Of a DNA stretch of 5,559 nt, positions 1-5,559 are shown one piece after another. Both the position numbers and the translations under genes were made by a program. A model generated the notes under the pieces. The model worked only from the letters and a program-made list of their open reading frames with translations, did no database searches and was not told the origin of the DNA. This DNA comes from JBGAMH01 sp044222045 (GTDB lineage Bacteria; Eisenbacteria; RBG-16-71-46). Numbering within the stretch: the first letter of the stretch is position 1; each line of letters opens with the position of its first letter. Where the stretch lies: assembly GCA_044222045.1 (NCBI GenBank), contig JBGAOB010000306.1, forward strand, positions 1-5,559, given 5' to 3'.

Positions 1-404
1 AGGAACGGCCGCGCCGCGAGCAGCGCGGGATTGAAGCGCTCCACCTGCCCCACCTGCAGCACGCGGGCCGCGCGCTTCGCCGCCGCGATCATCGCGTCGC
101 ACTCGGCGACCGTGACCGCCATCGGCTTCTCGACGAGCACGTGACAGCCGGCCGCGAGCGCTTCCTCGGCGGCTTCGCAGTGGGCCACGGTGGGCGTCGC
201 CACCGACACGGCCTCGCACTCGCGCAGCAGTTCAGCGGGCGTCGCGAACGCGCGCGTGCCGTACTGCTCCGCCACCGCGCGGGCCCGCTCGGGCGAGCGG
301 TCGTACACGCCCACCAGCGCGGCCTCCGGAATCGCGCCGTACACCCGCGCGTGCTTCTCCCCCCACACCCCGACGCCCCACACACCGCAACGGACCGGCT
401 GCAC
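1..404 (-). CDS. Gfo/Idh/MocA-family oxidoreductase, N-terminal part (3' end outside window)
   Basis: This is the NAD(P)-binding half of a Gfo/Idh/MocA sugar oxidoreductase; 134 codons are visible before the frame leaves the window. It starts at GTG 404-402, 13 nt after the lpxA stop, with AAGGAGT at an ideal distance. The Rossmann motif is GVWGVGVWGEKHARVY (Gly10, Gly12, Gly15), followed by LVGVYDRSPERARAVAEQYG, whose aspartate after the second strand suits NAD binding. VATPTVAHCEAAEEALAAG, the family signature EKP (Glu92-Pro94, in VEKPMAVT), and VGQVERFNPAL near residue 118 follow. The last motif resembles those of UDP-sugar 3-dehydrogenases such as GnnA and WlbA/WbpB. The catalytic C-terminal domain is missing here, so the substrate cannot be read from sequence. 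Position behind lpxA suggests a nucleotide-sugar step in lipid A or LPS synthesis; GnnA (UDP-GlcNAc 3-dehydrogenase) is the attractive candidate, but other sugar dehydrogenases are possible. Confidence 0.9.
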   Translation of the reverse strand, partial: MQPVRCGVWGVGVWGEKHARVYGAIPEAALVGVYDRSPERARAVAEQYGTRAFATPAELLRECEAVSVATPTVAHCEAAEEALAAGCHVLVEKPMAVTVAECDAMIAAAKRAARVLQVGQVERFNPALLAARPF

Positions 405-410
405 GGGTGG

Positions 411-417
411 ACTCCTT
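411..417 (-). promoter_or_regulatory. Ribosome binding site of the oxidoreductase gene
   Basis: On the minus strand AAGGAGT sits 6 nt upstream of the GTG at 404, directly after the lpxA TGA stop. It is a near-perfect Shine-Dalgarno and decides the otherwise ambiguous GTG start. Confidence 0.75.
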
Positions 418-1203
418 TCAGCGCGTGACGCCGCGCACGGACGTTTCGCAGAACCGCGCGAAGTGTTCGACGTCCGGGTTCCCCGGGAACCGCGCGCGGA
501 TCTCCTCGACGGCGCGGGTCGCGGTGAGCCCGTCGCGGAAGAACACGCGGTAGGCCTTCTCGATCGCGGCCACGGTCTCGCGCGCGAAACCGCGGCGCTC
601 GAGGCCGATCGTGTTGATGCCCGCCAGGCGCGGCGGGCTGCCCGCCAGCTTCACGTAGGGCGCCACGTCCTGCGGGATGCGCGAGCCGCCGCCGATCATG
701 GCGTGCCGGCCGATGCGCGTGAACTGGTGCACGACGGTGCCGCCGCCGACGATCGCCCAGTCGTCCACGACCACGTAGCCGGCCATCTGCACGGCGTTCG
801 CGATCACGACGCGGTCGCCGACCTGGCAGTTGTGCGCCACGTGCGAGTACGCCATGAGCAGGCAGTCGCTGCCGATGCGCGTCGTGAAGCCGGGCTCGGT
901 CGCGAGGTTCGCGGTCATGTACTCGCGCAGCACGGTGCGGTCGCCGATCACCAGGTAGCTCGGCTCGCGCGTGTACTTGAGGTCCTGCGGCGGCGAGCCG
1001 ACCACGGCGCCGTGGTGCAGGTGGCAGTCGCGGCCGATCGTCGTCCAGCCCGTCACGAGCACGTTCGCGTCGATGCGCGTGCCGTCGCCGATCGTCGCGT
1101 CCGGGCCGACGACCGCGCCCGGGCCGATCTCGACGTTCACCCCGAGGCGCGCGGCCGGGTCGACGTGCGCGGCCGGATGGATCCGCGTCCCGCCCGCGCT
1201 CAC
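418..1203 (-). CDS. lpxA: LpxA, UDP-N-acetylglucosamine (or 3-amino analogue) acyltransferase
   Basis: LpxA moves a 3-hydroxyacyl chain from ACP to the 3-position of UDP-GlcNAc, the first step of lipid A synthesis. The protein has 261 residues, close to the 262 of E. coli, when started at the GTG at 1203; that start gives the expected opening (RIHPAAHVDPAARLG) and overlaps the lpxC/fabZ stop as GTGA, implying translational coupling. Hexapeptide repeats fill about residues 8-185, followed by the helical C-terminal domain (ETVAAIEKAYRVFFRDGL). Conserved features are PPQDLKY (71-77), His121 and catalytic His124 (SHVAHNC), VVHQF (157-161, His159), GINTIGLERRGF (195-206). Gly172 matches E. coli Gly173, a residue that permits long acyl chains. 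Departures from E. coli: Tyr143 replaces His144, the HRGT segment is NLAT within a loop one residue shorter, and Glu200 is replaced by Ile199. LpxA is clear; whether its acceptor is UDP-GlcNAc or the 3-amino sugar cannot be told. Confidence 0.94.
   Translation of the reverse strand: MSAGGTRIHPAAHVDPAARLGVNVEIGPGAVVGPDATIGDGTRIDANVLVTGWTTIGRDCHLHHGAVVGSPPQDLKYTREPSYLVIGDRTVLREYMTANLATEPGFTTRIGSDCLLMAYSHVAHNCQVGDRVVIANAVQMAGYVVVDDWAIVGGGTVVHQFTRIGRHAMIGGGSRIPQDVAPYVKLAGSPPRLAGINTIGLERRGFARETVAAIEKAYRVFFRDGLTATRAVEEIRARFPGNPDVEHFARFCETSVRGVTR
1200..1203 (-). other. GTGA start/stop overlap joining lpxC/fabZ and lpxA
   Basis: On the minus strand the four bases GTGA contain both the lpxA start (GTG, 1203-1201) and the lpxC/fabZ stop (TGA, 1202-1200). 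Only a weak GGA lies upstream, so lpxA translation probably depends on ribosomes finishing lpxC/fabZ (inference). Confidence 0.75.
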
Positions 1204-2507
1204 GGGCGCTTGTCCACGACGGTGGCGAGCAGTTCGGCCTCGGCCACCAGCTGGCCGTCGACGTACGCCTCGCCCCGCATCTTCATGGTCCGGCGCCGCA
1301 CGTTGAGCAGGCTGAGCTTGAAGCGCAGCTGGTCGCCGGGCACCACCGGGCGGCGGAACTTCGCGCCGTCGATGCCCATGAAGTACATGAGCTTGTTGCC
1401 CGGGTCGTCGACCGAGTTGAGCATGAGCATCCCGCCCACCTGCGCCATCGCCTCGAGGATGAGCACGCCGGGCATGGTGGGCTGGCCCGGGAAGTGGCCC
1501 TGGAAGAACGGCTCGTTGATCGTGACGTTCTTGAAGCCCTCGATGCACTGCCCTTCCTCGATCGACGTGATGCGGTCGACGAGCAGGAACGGGTAGCGGT
1601 GCGGCATCAGGTCCATGATCGCGGTCGTGTCCCACTCCTCGGGCGGGCCGCCCGGCCGGCGGCCCGGCAGCGGCAGCGTCTCCTTGAGCAGCTTCACGAA
1701 CGCCACGTGGCCCTGGTGCCCCGAACGCTTCGCGGTCACGTGCCCGAGCAGCGGGCCGCCGAGGATGAACAGGTCCCCGAGCAGGTCGAGCACCTTGTGG
1801 CGCACGAACTCGTCCTGCCACTTGAGCGGTTCGTCGTTGAGCACGCGGTCCTTGCCGACCACGATCGCGCTCTCGATGCGGCCGCCCTTGATCCAGCCCG
1901 ACTGGCGCAGGTGATCGAGGTCGCGCTCGAGCACGAACGTGCGCGCCGGCGCGATCTCGCGCAGGTACACCTCGGGCGTGATGTCCATGGACAGGTGCTG
2001 GACGCCGATGAGCGGATGGTCGTACTCGATCGTGAACGACAGCTTGAAGCCGCCGTACGGGACCGCGGTCAGCTCGGCGCGCCCTTCGGTCATGGACACC
2101 GGCTTGGTGATCTTGATGTGCCGGGTCGGCTTGTCCTGCTCGACCAGCCCCGCCGCCATGAGCGCGTTCGCGATCGGCGCGGCGCTGCCGTCGTGCCCCT
2201 CGGGCACTTCCATGCTGCTCACTTCGATGCGCAGGTTGTCGATGCCCAGGCCCGCCACCGCCGAGAGCACGTGCTCCATGGTGTGGATCTGCACGCCGTC
2301 CTGCTGGAGGATCGTGCGCCGCCCGGCGTTGGGATCGAAGTGGGCGTTCTCGGGGCGGACGCGGACTTCCGGGTGGCCGTCGAGGTCGACGCGCACGAAC
2401 CGGACGCCGTGACCGACCGGCGCCGGCAGGAACTTCATGACGCCCTTCTCACCCGTGTGGAGCCCGACGCCCTCGATCGCCGTCTCGCGCCCGATCGTGC
2501 GCTGCAT
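1200..2507 (-). CDS. lpxC/fabZ: Bifunctional LpxC–FabZ: UDP-3-O-acyl-GlcNAc deacetylase fused to 3-hydroxyacyl-ACP dehydratase
   Basis: This single 435-residue protein holds two enzymes. Residues 1 to about 275 are LpxC, the zinc deacetylase that commits UDP-3-O-acyl-GlcNAc to lipid A. It opens RTIGRETAIEGVGLHTGEKG and carries the zinc ligands His79 (in TMEHVLSAVAGLGIDN), His237 and Asp241 (in RHKVLDLLGDL), the catalytic Glu78, and His264 (in RSGH). After a Pro/Gly linker (about 279-290, PLPGRRPGGPPEEW), residues about 293-435 are FabZ, a hot-dog-fold dehydratase of 3-hydroxyacyl-ACP in fatty acid synthesis. FabZ motifs are MPHRYPFLLVDRI, catalytic His338 in GHFPGQPTMPGVL, and Glu352 in LEAMAQ. 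Both active sites look intact. The ATG at 2507 was chosen because LpxC homology starts there, with GAAGGGA upstream overlapping the lpxD stop; an open frame further upstream is a shadow of lpxD. The stop overlaps the lpxA start. Such fusions are known in Bacteroidota and relatives. Confidence 0.95.
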   Translation of the reverse strand: MQRTIGRETAIEGVGLHTGEKGVMKFLPAPVGHGVRFVRVDLDGHPEVRVRPENAHFDPNAGRRTILQQDGVQIHTMEHVLSAVAGLGIDNLRIEVSSMEVPEGHDGSAAPIANALMAAGLVEQDKPTRHIKITKPVSMTEGRAELTAVPYGGFKLSFTIEYDHPLIGVQHLSMDITPEVYLREIAPARTFVLERDLDHLRQSGWIKGGRIESAIVVGKDRVLNDEPLKWQDEFVRHKVLDLLGDLFILGGPLLGHVTAKRSGHQGHVAFVKLLKETLPLPGRRPGGPPEEWDTTAIMDLMPHRYPFLLVDRITSIEEGQCIEGFKNVTINEPFFQGHFPGQPTMPGVLILEAMAQVGGMLMLNSVDDPGNKLMYFMGIDGAKFRRPVVPGDQLRFKLSLLNVRRRTMKMRGEAYVDGQLVAEAELLATVVDKRP

Positions 2508-2515
2508 GCGTCCCT

Positions 2516-3325
2516 TCAACGAACCGCCTCCCTCTGCTTTTCCTTCTCGAGCTTGTCGACGCGCTCCTCGAGCGCCTTGGTGCGTTCGAAGAGCTGCGGT
2601 ACGCGGCTGAGGTACGCCGTCAGGCGCTTCCACGCGTTGAGCGCGATCGCGGGGTACCCCGAGACCTTCTCGCCGCGCGCGACCGACTTGGTGACCCCGC
2701 TCTGGGCGCCGATCATGGCGCCCTGCTCGATGCGGATGTGCCCGACGAGCCCGGCCTGCCCGCCGATGGTGACGTAGTCCTCGAGGTGCGTGCTCCCCGA
2801 GATGCCGACCTGCGCGACGATGATGCAGTGCTTGCCGGTGACGACGTTGTGGCCGATCTGGACCAGGTTGTCGATCTTGGTCCCGTCGCCGATCCGCGTC
2901 GCGTCCGTGGTCGCGCGGTCGATGGTGGTGTTGGCGCCGATCTCGACGTCGTCGCCGACCACGACGATGCCGACCTGCGGCACCTTGTGGTAGCGGCCCG
3001 CGTCGAACGCGAAGCCGAAGCCGTCCGAGCCGATCACGACGCCCGGATGGAGGATGCAGCGGTCGCCGATCACGCACTCCTCGCGCACGGTGACGCGCGG
3101 GTAGAGCAGCGTGCCCGCGCCCACGGACGCCTGCACGCCGATGTAGCAGCCCGGCATGAGCACGGCGTTCGCGCCCACGCGCGCCCCGGCCTCGACCACG
3201 CAGTGCGCGCCGACCGAGGCGTTCTCGCCGATCGTGGCCGCCGGCGAGACGACCGCCGTCGGGTGCACGCCGGGGAGCGGCTGGTACAGCTCGGGGCGGA
3301 ACAGGCGCACGACCTTCACCAGCAT
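2516..3325 (-). CDS. lpxD: LpxD, UDP-3-O-(3-hydroxyacyl)glucosamine N-acyltransferase (main body of a frameshifted gene)
   Basis: LpxD transfers a 3-hydroxyacyl chain from ACP to the 2-amino group of UDP-3-O-acyl-glucosamine, the third step of lipid A synthesis in the cytoplasm. The 269-residue open part starts at an internal ATG that aligns inside the N-terminal domain (family ...NPYL...). It then shows GVHPTAVV and a long left-handed beta-helix of hexapeptide repeats (about 21-215). Diagnostic motifs are GSDGFGFAFD, KVPQVG, IGANTTIDRA, GTKIDNLVQIGHNV and GYPAIALNAWKR. The catalytic histidine (E. coli His239) is His159 of this part, in IGHNV at 2851-2849. A C-terminal helix (LFERTKALEERVDKLEKEKQ) follows, as usual in LpxD. 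The gene proper should run 3540-2516 (1025 nt, not a multiple of three), with the N-terminal fragment annotated separately. The ATG at 3325 has no convincing ribosome site, so I read it as an internal methionine. The stop lies 8 nt before lpxC/fabZ. Confidence 0.9.
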   Translation of the reverse strand: MLVKVVRLFRPELYQPLPGVHPTAVVSPAATIGENASVGAHCVVEAGARVGANAVLMPGCYIGVQASVGAGTLLYPRVTVREECVIGDRCILHPGVVIGSDGFGFAFDAGRYHKVPQVGIVVVGDDVEIGANTTIDRATTDATRIGDGTKIDNLVQIGHNVVTGKHCIIVAQVGISGSTHLEDYVTIGGQAGLVGHIRIEQGAMIGAQSGVTKSVARGEKVSGYPAIALNAWKRLTAYLSRVPQLFERTKALEERVDKLEKEKQREAVR

Positions 3326-3540
3326 GGGCTGTCCACTCCGGCAGCGGCACGCGCCTGCGCGAGTCGCGCACGTCGCCGAGGCGGTCTGCGACAGGTGGCC
3401 GCCGTGGCGTTGGCGATGAACGTGATGTCGCCCGCCTGCGCTTCGCGAATGCCCGCGACGCCGCGGATCACGGTCGAACCGTCGCCCACGACGGTGCCGC
3501 CCAGCTCGGCGGCCAGCTCGGCGAGCGTCCGAGTGCTCAT
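3316..3540 (-). pseudogene. lpxD: N-terminal fragment of LpxD, out of frame with the rest of the gene
   Basis: This is the true 5' end of lpxD. Starting at the ATG at 3540, MSTRTLAELAAELGGTVVGD, then VIRGVAGIREAQAGDITFIAN, matches the start of LpxD's uridine-binding N-terminal domain. After about residue 45 the frame turns into an arginine-rich shadow and stops at 3318-3316. The continuation (MLVKVVRLF) is in a different frame, offset by +2. Traces of the expected protein appear in separate frames in between: HLSQTASA in the downstream frame, then GVDSP back in the first frame immediately before MLVK. Compared with E. coli LpxD the stretch is also about 22 nt short. Several small indels within ~95 bp therefore seem to have occurred, either as sequencing or assembly error or as real damage. 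The start has a strong GGGAGGA ribosome site 10 nt after the skp stop, so this is where translation would begin. Confidence 0.75.
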
Positions 3541-3544
3541 GCGG

Positions 3545-3551
3545 TCCTCCC
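3545..3551 (-). promoter_or_regulatory. Ribosome binding site of lpxD
   Basis: On the minus strand GGGAGGA lies 4 nt before the ATG at 3540 and overlaps the skp TAG stop by one base. It marks the authentic lpxD start, upstream of the frame disruption. Confidence 0.75.
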
Positions 3552-4111
3552 TAGCGCGCGCCGGTCGAAGTCGTGGACGTCGCCGCGAGCTCGGCCAGCA
3601 CCTCGCCGGTCAGGTCGAGGGTCTTGTCGGCGTAGACGATGTAGCCGCTCGCGGCGTCGAGCACGAGCTCGAGGCCCTTCTGCCCGGCGATCTTCTCCAC
3701 GGCGGTGCGGATGCGCTGGACGATTTCGCCCGTGGCCCGCTCGTTCTCGGTGTAAGCGCGGCCGGTCGGGCCCCAGACGTCCTGGATGAAGGCGTCGTAC
3801 TCCCCGATCGCGCGCTGCAGCGCCGCTTCCTTCTCCTGGCGGCGCGCCGAGGACAGGATGGGCGACTGGTCGCGCACCTCCTGGCGCAGCTGGGTGACGG
3901 CCTTCTCCTTCTCCGTCGCCTCGTCGCGCCAGCCGGTGACCATGCGGTCGAACCGCGCCTGCGCCTCCTGCGCGTCCTTGAACTCGAGGAAGATCCGCGC
4001 GGAATCGATGTAGCCCGCGCGCAGGTCCGCCGCGCCGGCCACCGCCACGCATCCGAGCGTGGCCGCGAGCGCCAGCGCGCCGATCCGGAACCACCGTCCC
4101 GTGTGTCGCAT
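3551..4111 (-). CDS. skp: Skp/OmpH-family periplasmic chaperone
   Basis: This is a 186-residue Skp/OmpH protein, a periplasmic holdase that carries unfolded outer-membrane proteins to BAM as a trimer with coiled-coil tentacles. The N-terminus is a signal peptide: basic MRHTGRWFR, a hydrophobic stretch to about residue 25, and a likely cleavage after AGA (residue 27). The mature protein opens with LRAGYIDSARIF, matching the first strand of the family. A long charged helical region follows (about 45-140, rich in E, K, R, Q and A). It closes with the body-domain segment GYIVYADKTLDLTGEVLAEL (156-175), typical of OmpH proteins, and a short Ser/Thr tail. Length is normal for the family. The ATG is preceded by GAGGG and lies 9 nt after the bamA stop, supporting co-transcription and a shared role in outer-membrane protein assembly. 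A cysteine at residue 21 sits in TLGC, which does not fit a lipobox. Confidence 0.92.
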   Translation of the reverse strand: MRHTGRWFRIGALALAATLGCVAVAGAADLRAGYIDSARIFLEFKDAQEAQARFDRMVTGWRDEATEKEKAVTQLRQEVRDQSPILSSARRQEKEAALQRAIGEYDAFIQDVWGPTGRAYTENERATGEIVQRIRTAVEKIAGQKGLELVLDAASGYIVYADKTLDLTGEVLAELAATSTTSTGAR

Positions 4112-4120
4112 GCGCCCTCG

Positions 4121-5559
4121 TCAGAATCCGATGTTGCCCATCAGGAAGTGCCCCTGCCAGCGCGGGCCGTCGTCCCGATGGAAGCCGTAGCCGTAGTCGA
4201 ACCCGATGTTGCCGAGGATCGGGATCTCCATGCGGAACCCGAGCCCCGCGCCCACCTTGAGGTCGAACGGGTGGATGTCGCGGACGCGGTTCCACGTGTT
4301 GCCAGCGTCGAAGAAAAGCACACCGTGAAGCGGGTGCACAATCGGGAACTGCTGCTCGGCGGTGAACAGCCCCATGTAGAGGCCGCCCGGGTAGCGCTGC
4401 CGCGTGACGATGTCGCGATACGACGTGTCGCGCACGCCCGGCGTCGTGACCGAGTCGATCGCGCTGATCACGCGTCCGGTCACCACGTCGCGCACGTTGC
4501 CTTCGGGCACCACCTGGTAGTCGAGGTAGCCGCGCAGCGGGTCGAGCGTGTTGCCGCCGCCGAGCCGGAAGCGCGCGTAGTCGGGCACCGTCTTGTCGAG
4601 CCACGGGTACTGCCCCATGAGCCCGACGCGCAGGCGCACCATGGTCGTGAAGCTCTTGAACAGCGACGGCAGGTAGGCGCGGCCTTCGTAGCGGTGCTGG
4701 TGGTACGACAGGTCGCCGCCGAGCGGGCCGCCGGTGAAGTCCTCGTTGGCGGTGAGCCGCGTGCCCTTCGTGGGATAGAACGGGTTGTCCGTGCTGTTGC
4801 GCAGGAAGTTCGTCTCGAACGAACTCGTGAGCTGGTCCACGCCGATCTTGACGCCGGTCAGCAGCAGCGAGTCGCGGACGTTGTTGATGCGCACGTTCTC
4901 GAGCGTGTAGCTGATCGAGCCGCGCGAGTAGTCGGGCCACGGCAGCGGGCGGCCGATGCGCGCCGAGCCGCCGCGCCGGCGCTGGTCGTACTCGGACAGG
5001 TTCGCGGTCGTGCTGTACGCCGAGAAACCGAGCAGCGTGGGCGAATCGTGGAACCACGGCTCGGTGAAGCTGAGCGAGTAGTCCTCGCGGCGTCCGCCGC
5101 GCTCGACGTGCAGGGCGAGCTGCTGGCCGTTGCCGAGGACGTTGTTGTGGCCCAGCTCGAGGAAGCCCGTCAGGCCGGTCTGGCTGGTGTAGCCGGCGCC
5201 GGCGGAGGCCGTGCCGACCTGCTTCTCCTTGACCTTGAACACCAGGTCCACGTCGGTGCTCTCGGCGGGCGTGAAGTCGGGGATCGCCTCCTCGAACAGG
5301 CCGAGTCGCATGAGGTCGCCCTGGCTGCGCATGAGCGCCGAGCGCCGGAACGTGTCGCCCTCGTGGATCGCCAGTTCGCGGCGGATGACGTTCTCCCGCG
5401 TGCCCTTGTTGCCGACCACGCTCACGAGCCGGATCTTGGAGGGTGCGCCCTCCGAGACCTGGAAGGTCACGTCCACCAGCGAGTCGCGGACCGTCTCGCG
5501 CGGCTCGACGCCCAGGTAGAGGTAGCCGTGCTCGGCGTACTCGCCGTACGCCCCCTGCA
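4121..5559 (-). CDS. bamA: BamA, outer-membrane protein assembly factor (C-terminal part, 5' end outside window)
   Basis: BamA is the Omp85-family outer-membrane barrel that folds and inserts other beta-barrel proteins as the core of the BAM complex. About 478 C-terminal residues are present; the start lies beyond the window edge and the reading frame is open to base 5557. The first ~35 residues look like the end of one POTRA domain. A full POTRA follows (KIRLVSVVGNKGTRENVI to VFKVKEKQ, roughly residues 41-113), then the 16-strand barrel domain. Barrel landmarks are NPFYPTKGTRL (about residue 258), the loop-6 motif LRGY at 4537-4526 (the VRGF/Y motif of the family, with its arginine kept), GGLYMG followed by an EQQFPI strand, and FFDAGNTW. 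The protein ends in phenylalanine (GNIGF), as expected for a BAM-recognised last strand. The stop is TGA, 9 nt before the skp start. The bamA–skp–lpxD order is widely conserved, so I am confident of the call. Confidence 0.95.
   Translation of the reverse strand, partial: QGAYGEYAEHGYLYLGVEPRETVRDSLVDVTFQVSEGAPSKIRLVSVVGNKGTRENVIRRELAIHEGDTFRRSALMRSQGDLMRLGLFEEAIPDFTPAESTDVDLVFKVKEKQVGTASAGAGYTSQTGLTGFLELGHNNVLGNGQQLALHVERGGRREDYSLSFTEPWFHDSPTLLGFSAYSTTANLSEYDQRRRGGSARIGRPLPWPDYSRGSISYTLENVRINNVRDSLLLTGVKIGVDQLTSSFETNFLRNSTDNPFYPTKGTRLTANEDFTGGPLGGDLSYHQHRYEGRAYLPSLFKSFTTMVRLRVGLMGQYPWLDKTVPDYARFRLGGGNTLDPLRGYLDYQVVPEGNVRDVVTGRVISAIDSVTTPGVRDTSYRDIVTRQRYPGGLYMGLFTAEQQFPIVHPLHGVLFFDAGNTWNRVRDIHPFDLKVGAGLGFRMEIPILGNIGFDYGYGFHRDDGPRWQGHFLMGNIGF

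Noticed and set aside
190..1596. A 468-codon open frame on the plus strand, with another at 1494-2777
   Set aside because: Both lie antisense to lpxA, lpxC/fabZ and lpxD, have a low-complexity Arg/Ala/His/Val composition, resemble no family, and are expected in GC-rich DNA opposite real genes.
2508..3371. A possible long N-terminal extension of LpxC/FabZ, since its frame is open up to 3371
   Set aside because: The extension is an Arg/Gly-rich out-of-frame reading of lpxD. LpxC homology begins exactly at the ATG at 2507, which has a ribosome site.
2516..3540. Hexapeptide-repeat stretches in lpxD and lpxA as DNA repeats or a duplication
   Set aside because: The periodicity is at protein level (left-handed beta-helix repeats) and is shared by the acyltransferase family; I saw no long direct or inverted DNA repeat.
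4045..4065. Cysteine at residue 21 of Skp (TLGC) as a lipoprotein site
   Set aside because: The -3 residue is Thr rather than Leu and the -2 residue is Leu, a poor lipobox; a normal signal peptidase I site (AGA) follows and Skp is usually soluble.
4388..4525. Long loop 6 in BamA between LRGY and GGLYMG as an unusual insertion
   Set aside because: E. coli BamA has a loop of similar length at this place, so length alone is not unusual.
3537..5057. A 506-codon minus-strand frame overlapping bamA and skp
   Set aside because: It is a shadow frame rich in Arg, Ala, Pro and His with no recognisable domain, while bamA and skp in the other frames have clear family motifs.

Overview
The window is a GC-rich bacterial segment packed with genes on the minus strand, so transcription runs from base 5559 towards base 1. 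It reads as one gene train for building the Gram-negative outer membrane: bamA (3' part only) – skp/ompH – lpxD – lpxC/fabZ fusion – lpxA – Gfo/Idh/MocA-type oxidoreductase (5' part only). The widest gap between genes is 13 nt, most starts have a Shine-Dalgarno sequence, and one junction is a 4-nt GTGA start/stop overlap. I see no terminator and no internal promoter, so a single polycistronic operon is the simplest reading. Long open frames on the plus strand, and the second long minus frame under bamA, are by-products of the high GC content.

Layout in transcription order: (1) 5559-4121, C-terminal part of BamA, the beta-barrel that inserts outer-membrane proteins; (2) 4111-3551, a Skp/OmpH periplasmic chaperone; (3) 3540-2516, LpxD, whose N-terminal part is out of frame with the rest; (4) 2507-1200, a bifunctional LpxC–FabZ protein; (5) 1203-418, LpxA; (6) 404-1, the NAD(P)-binding half of a sugar oxidoreductase, starting at GTG behind a near-perfect Shine-Dalgarno and running off the window.

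Together the genes cover outer-membrane protein assembly (BamA, Skp) and the first three committed steps of lipid A synthesis: LpxA acylates UDP-GlcNAc, LpxC deacetylates it, LpxD adds the second acyl chain. The fused FabZ domain draws on the same 3-hydroxyacyl-ACP pool for phospholipid fatty acids. The oxidoreductase after lpxA recalls GnnA, which oxidises the 3-position of UDP-GlcNAc in bacteria with amide-rich lipid A, but its partner GnnB is not in view.

Organism: a diderm, LPS-making bacterium. The LpxC–FabZ fusion is typical of the FCB assemblage (Bacteroidota, Chlorobiota, Gemmatimonadota, Fibrobacterota and relatives). With the high GC content, a Gemmatimonadota- or Eisenbacteria-like lineage is a reasonable but weak guess. 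I see no mobile element, CRISPR array, RNA gene or phage gene. The region is mostly ordinary; the points worth a second look are the broken lpxD start region and the oxidoreductase next to an atypical LpxA.
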